In this document: piece by piece, positions 62,453 through 64,000 of the stretch
How positions within the stretch are numbered: the stretch's first letter is position 1
How the letters are laid out: each line of letters starts with the position of its first letter
From: SCBR16-9 sp964537975
GTDB taxonomy: Bacteria; Hydrogenedentota; Hydrogenedentia; Hydrogenedentales; SCBR16-9
Assembly (NCBI GenBank): GCA_964537975.1
Contig: CAZIDP010000001.1
Location: forward strand, 124,001 to 188,000
Direction: 5' to 3'
DNA: 64,000 bases
Made by a program: the position numbers and the translations under genes
Notes under the pieces: model-generated
Told to the model about the DNA's origin: nothing
Database searches by the model: none
What the model saw: the letters and a program-made list of their open reading frames with translations, nothing else

Positions 62453-62690
62453 CTTGTACATCCTTATAAAACCCAACCTCAAGCCGGGAAAAAGTCTACA
62501 ACAATATGGTTATTATAGAAATCAGCCCCTCTGAAGTCAATGAAATACTTATACTTGTGTAAAAATCGGCTCATACAACATTGAAAATCGAATAAAAAGA
62601 TTCCTGATATATACGCATATAATGCTGCAGAATCGTGGAATAATGCATAAAATAAAGCATTAATTATATTGACACTGCCAAGTTACTTCA

Positions 62691-64000
62691 TTATATTCGT
62701 ATATCATATTCTTTCATCTTACGCCACAAGGTAGACCGGGAAATCCCCAAATATCGTGCTGCAAGTGTTTGATTGCCTTCTAATTGTTCAAGCACTTGCG
62801 CAATATGGCTTGCTTCCAGCTCAGCCAAAGTAGCAACCGGATGAATTTTATTTTCTGAAGAGTAGGACAACTCTAACCGTGGTTTAGTTCCAAGACGAAC
62901 TTGATCTGGAAGGTCCTGTGCATGAATCAGATCATTATCTGCCATGATAACTGCATGGGCAATGACACTTTCCAGCTCACGGACATTCCCCGGGAATTCA
63001 TAATGCATCAATAAGCTCAGGGCATGCTCATCAACTCCCTGGATGCTTTTGTAGTGCTTTTTGTTAAAGTGGGCGATAAAGTGATTGATCAATGTAGGAA
63101 TTGCATCTATTCTTTCACGTAGCGGTGGAATGCGAATTTGGATTACATTCAAACGAAAATACAAATCTTCTCTGAATGTATAGTTTTTAACCGATTCAAT
63201 CAGATTCCTGTTGGTTGCCGCGAGTAATCTGACATTGACCCGACGTGTTACCGTGGAACCAACAGGTCGTATATCCCCATTCTGAAGCACACGTAGTAAT
63301 TTAGCCTGGGTAATCAGAGACATGTCACCTACTTCGTCAAGAAACAACGTACCCCCATCAGCTTCCTCAAACAGACCTCTTTTGTCCTGGTCAGCCCCGG
63401 TAAATGCCCCCTTGACATGGCCGAACATTTCACTTTCAAGCAACGTTTCGGGTAATGCGGCACAGTTTATCACAATAAATGGCATATGCCGCCTTCTGCT
63501 CAAGCGATGCAGTGTATTAGCCAGAACTTCTTTACCGGTACCGCTTTCTCCCAACAAAAGCACTGTGCTGTCCGTGGGAGCCACTTTTCGAATCATTTCA
63601 ACAACACGCTGCATCGCAGCAGTTTGCCCTACGAGTTCCTCAAATACATTCTGTTCGTAGGCGTCAAGGGTTGATTCCAGTACACGGTTTCTTTGGGCTT
63701 TTTCAACGACAAGCATGACGTCTGAAGGGCTGCAAGACTTTGGGAGATAGAAAAAGGCCCCATTGCGGATACCATCTATTGCGCGCTCCAATAAAGTTAA
63801 ATCAAAGAGCAGCACTAGCTGTGTAGCGGGGTTTTTTTGTTGAATAAAGGTGATCAGGTCAATATCACCATCTTCGCTTAATGCCAGGTCCAACACGACT
63901 ACATCAAAATTGCGACGACTGGACAAGCGCAAAACACCAGCAGAATCAATACAACGCTCAACCTGATACCCTGAGCTCAGCATGAATTCGACCAAAGTCG
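62691..64000 (-). CDS. Sigma-54-dependent response regulator (5' end cut by window)
   Basis: An NtrC-type regulator of which 435 codons are present; the frame stays open to the window edge, so the true start lies outside. The receiver domain is missing its first strand and acidic pair, but keeps the phosphorylated Asp (VVVLDLAL) and the Lys (FFYLPKSC). The AAA+ domain is complete: GESGTGKE (Walker A), GHVKGAFTGAD (sigma-54-binding GAFTGA), GGTLFLDEVGD (Walker B), REDLYFRLNV (Arg finger region). The Fis-type helix-turn-helix ends LAARYLGISRSTLWRKMKEY. The partner kinase is probably upstream beyond the window. Confidence 0.95.
   Translation of the reverse strand, partial: TLVEFMLSSGYQVERCIDSAGVLRLSSRRNFDVVVLDLALSEDGDIDLITFIQQKNPATQLVLLFDLTLLERAIDGIRNGAFFYLPKSCSPSDVMLVVEKAQRNRVLESTLDAYEQNVFEELVGQTAAMQRVVEMIRKVAPTDSTVLLLGESGTGKEVLANTLHRLSRRRHMPFIVINCAALPETLLESEMFGHVKGAFTGADQDKRGLFEEADGGTLFLDEVGDMSLITQAKLLRVLQNGDIRPVGSTVTRRVNVRLLAATNRNLIESVKNYTFREDLYFRLNVIQIRIPPLRERIDAIPTLINHFIAHFNKKHYKSIQGVDEHALSLLMHYEFPGNVRELESVIAHAVIMADNDLIHAQDLPDQVRLGTKPRLELSYSSENKIHPVATLAELEASHIAQVLEQLEGNQTLAARYLGISRSTLWRKMKEYDIRI

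Noticed and set aside
62303..62518. 71-residue plus-strand open frame upstream of rny
   Set aside because: No ribosome-binding site or recognisable motif; the minus-strand small frame in the same place has a better start.
62232..62690. 6S RNA or other housekeeping RNA in the rny upstream region
   Set aside because: No long extended hairpin with a central bubble could be drawn by eye; a covariance search would be needed.
1..64000. CRISPR arrays, insertion sequences, phage genes, rRNA and tRNA genes
   Set aside because: No regularly spaced direct repeats, transposase or integrase motifs, or rRNA signatures were seen. A tRNA scan could not be run, so a missed tRNA is possible.

Overview
The window reads as a chromosomal segment of a Gram-negative-type, polysaccharide-degrading bacterium. 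I suspect Candidatus Hydrogenedentota or a PVC-like phylum (Lentisphaerae, Planctomycetes). The clues are the gene families: prepilin/H-X9-DG proteins, Tat-exported sulfatase and Gfo/Idh/MocA oxidoreductase, phytanoyl-CoA dioxygenase, URO-D methyltransferase-like and creatininase proteins, a secreted HEAT-like protein with a 'LLGPFP' lectin-like tail, YfhO, a PPi-type phosphofructokinase and the fused TIGR03960/DUF2344 radical SAM protein. Taxonomy is inference. No mobile element, CRISPR array, rRNA or tRNA was recognised.

Layout. 1-2.5 kb: SGNH hydrolase and RsgA (minus). 2.8-6.0 kb: a clear cobalamin riboswitch, then a structured leader and a secreted surface protein fused in frame to a type II prepilin-like protein. 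6.2-10.5 kb: a coupled glycosyltransferase/AP-superfamily phosphoesterase pair, diverging from a DUF2752 protein and a TPR-like membrane protein. 10.7-19 kb: sulfatase, cupin, oxidoreductase, metallophosphoesterase, glycerate kinase and glnE. 19-25.5 kb: ClpP-like protease, Ser/Thr kinase, GH78-like glycosidase and MATE transporter. 25.6-30.4 kb: a four-gene minus-strand operon (PhyH, creatininase, aldo/keto reductase, URO-D) diverging from an AraC-type regulator. 30.5-34.4 kb: STAS protein, secreted HEAT-like protein and a Gfo-fold protein that has lost its catalytic residues. 34.7-41.6 kb: PPi-phosphofructokinase, a degenerate PAS/HisKA membrane protein, RNase D and the radical SAM/DUF2344 protein. 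42-52 kb: cold-shock protein, secreted PQQ-propeller protein behind a structured leader, Fe-alcohol dehydrogenase, two tandem mannitol-1-phosphate dehydrogenase-like paralogues and YfhO. 52-64 kb: CBM9-like/carboxypeptidase-regulatory-repeat protein, glycosyltransferase, SMC, YmdB, RNase Y and a sigma-54 response regulator cut by the window end.

Most genes are housekeeping or generic catabolic families. The most unusual locus is the B12-riboswitch-controlled surface-protein/prepilin fusion. Next come three proteins that keep a known fold but lack its key residues (Gfo-like, histidine-kinase-like, second mannitol dehydrogenase) and the AraC-linked dioxygenase/URO-D operon. All domain calls are by eye from motifs; no database search was run.
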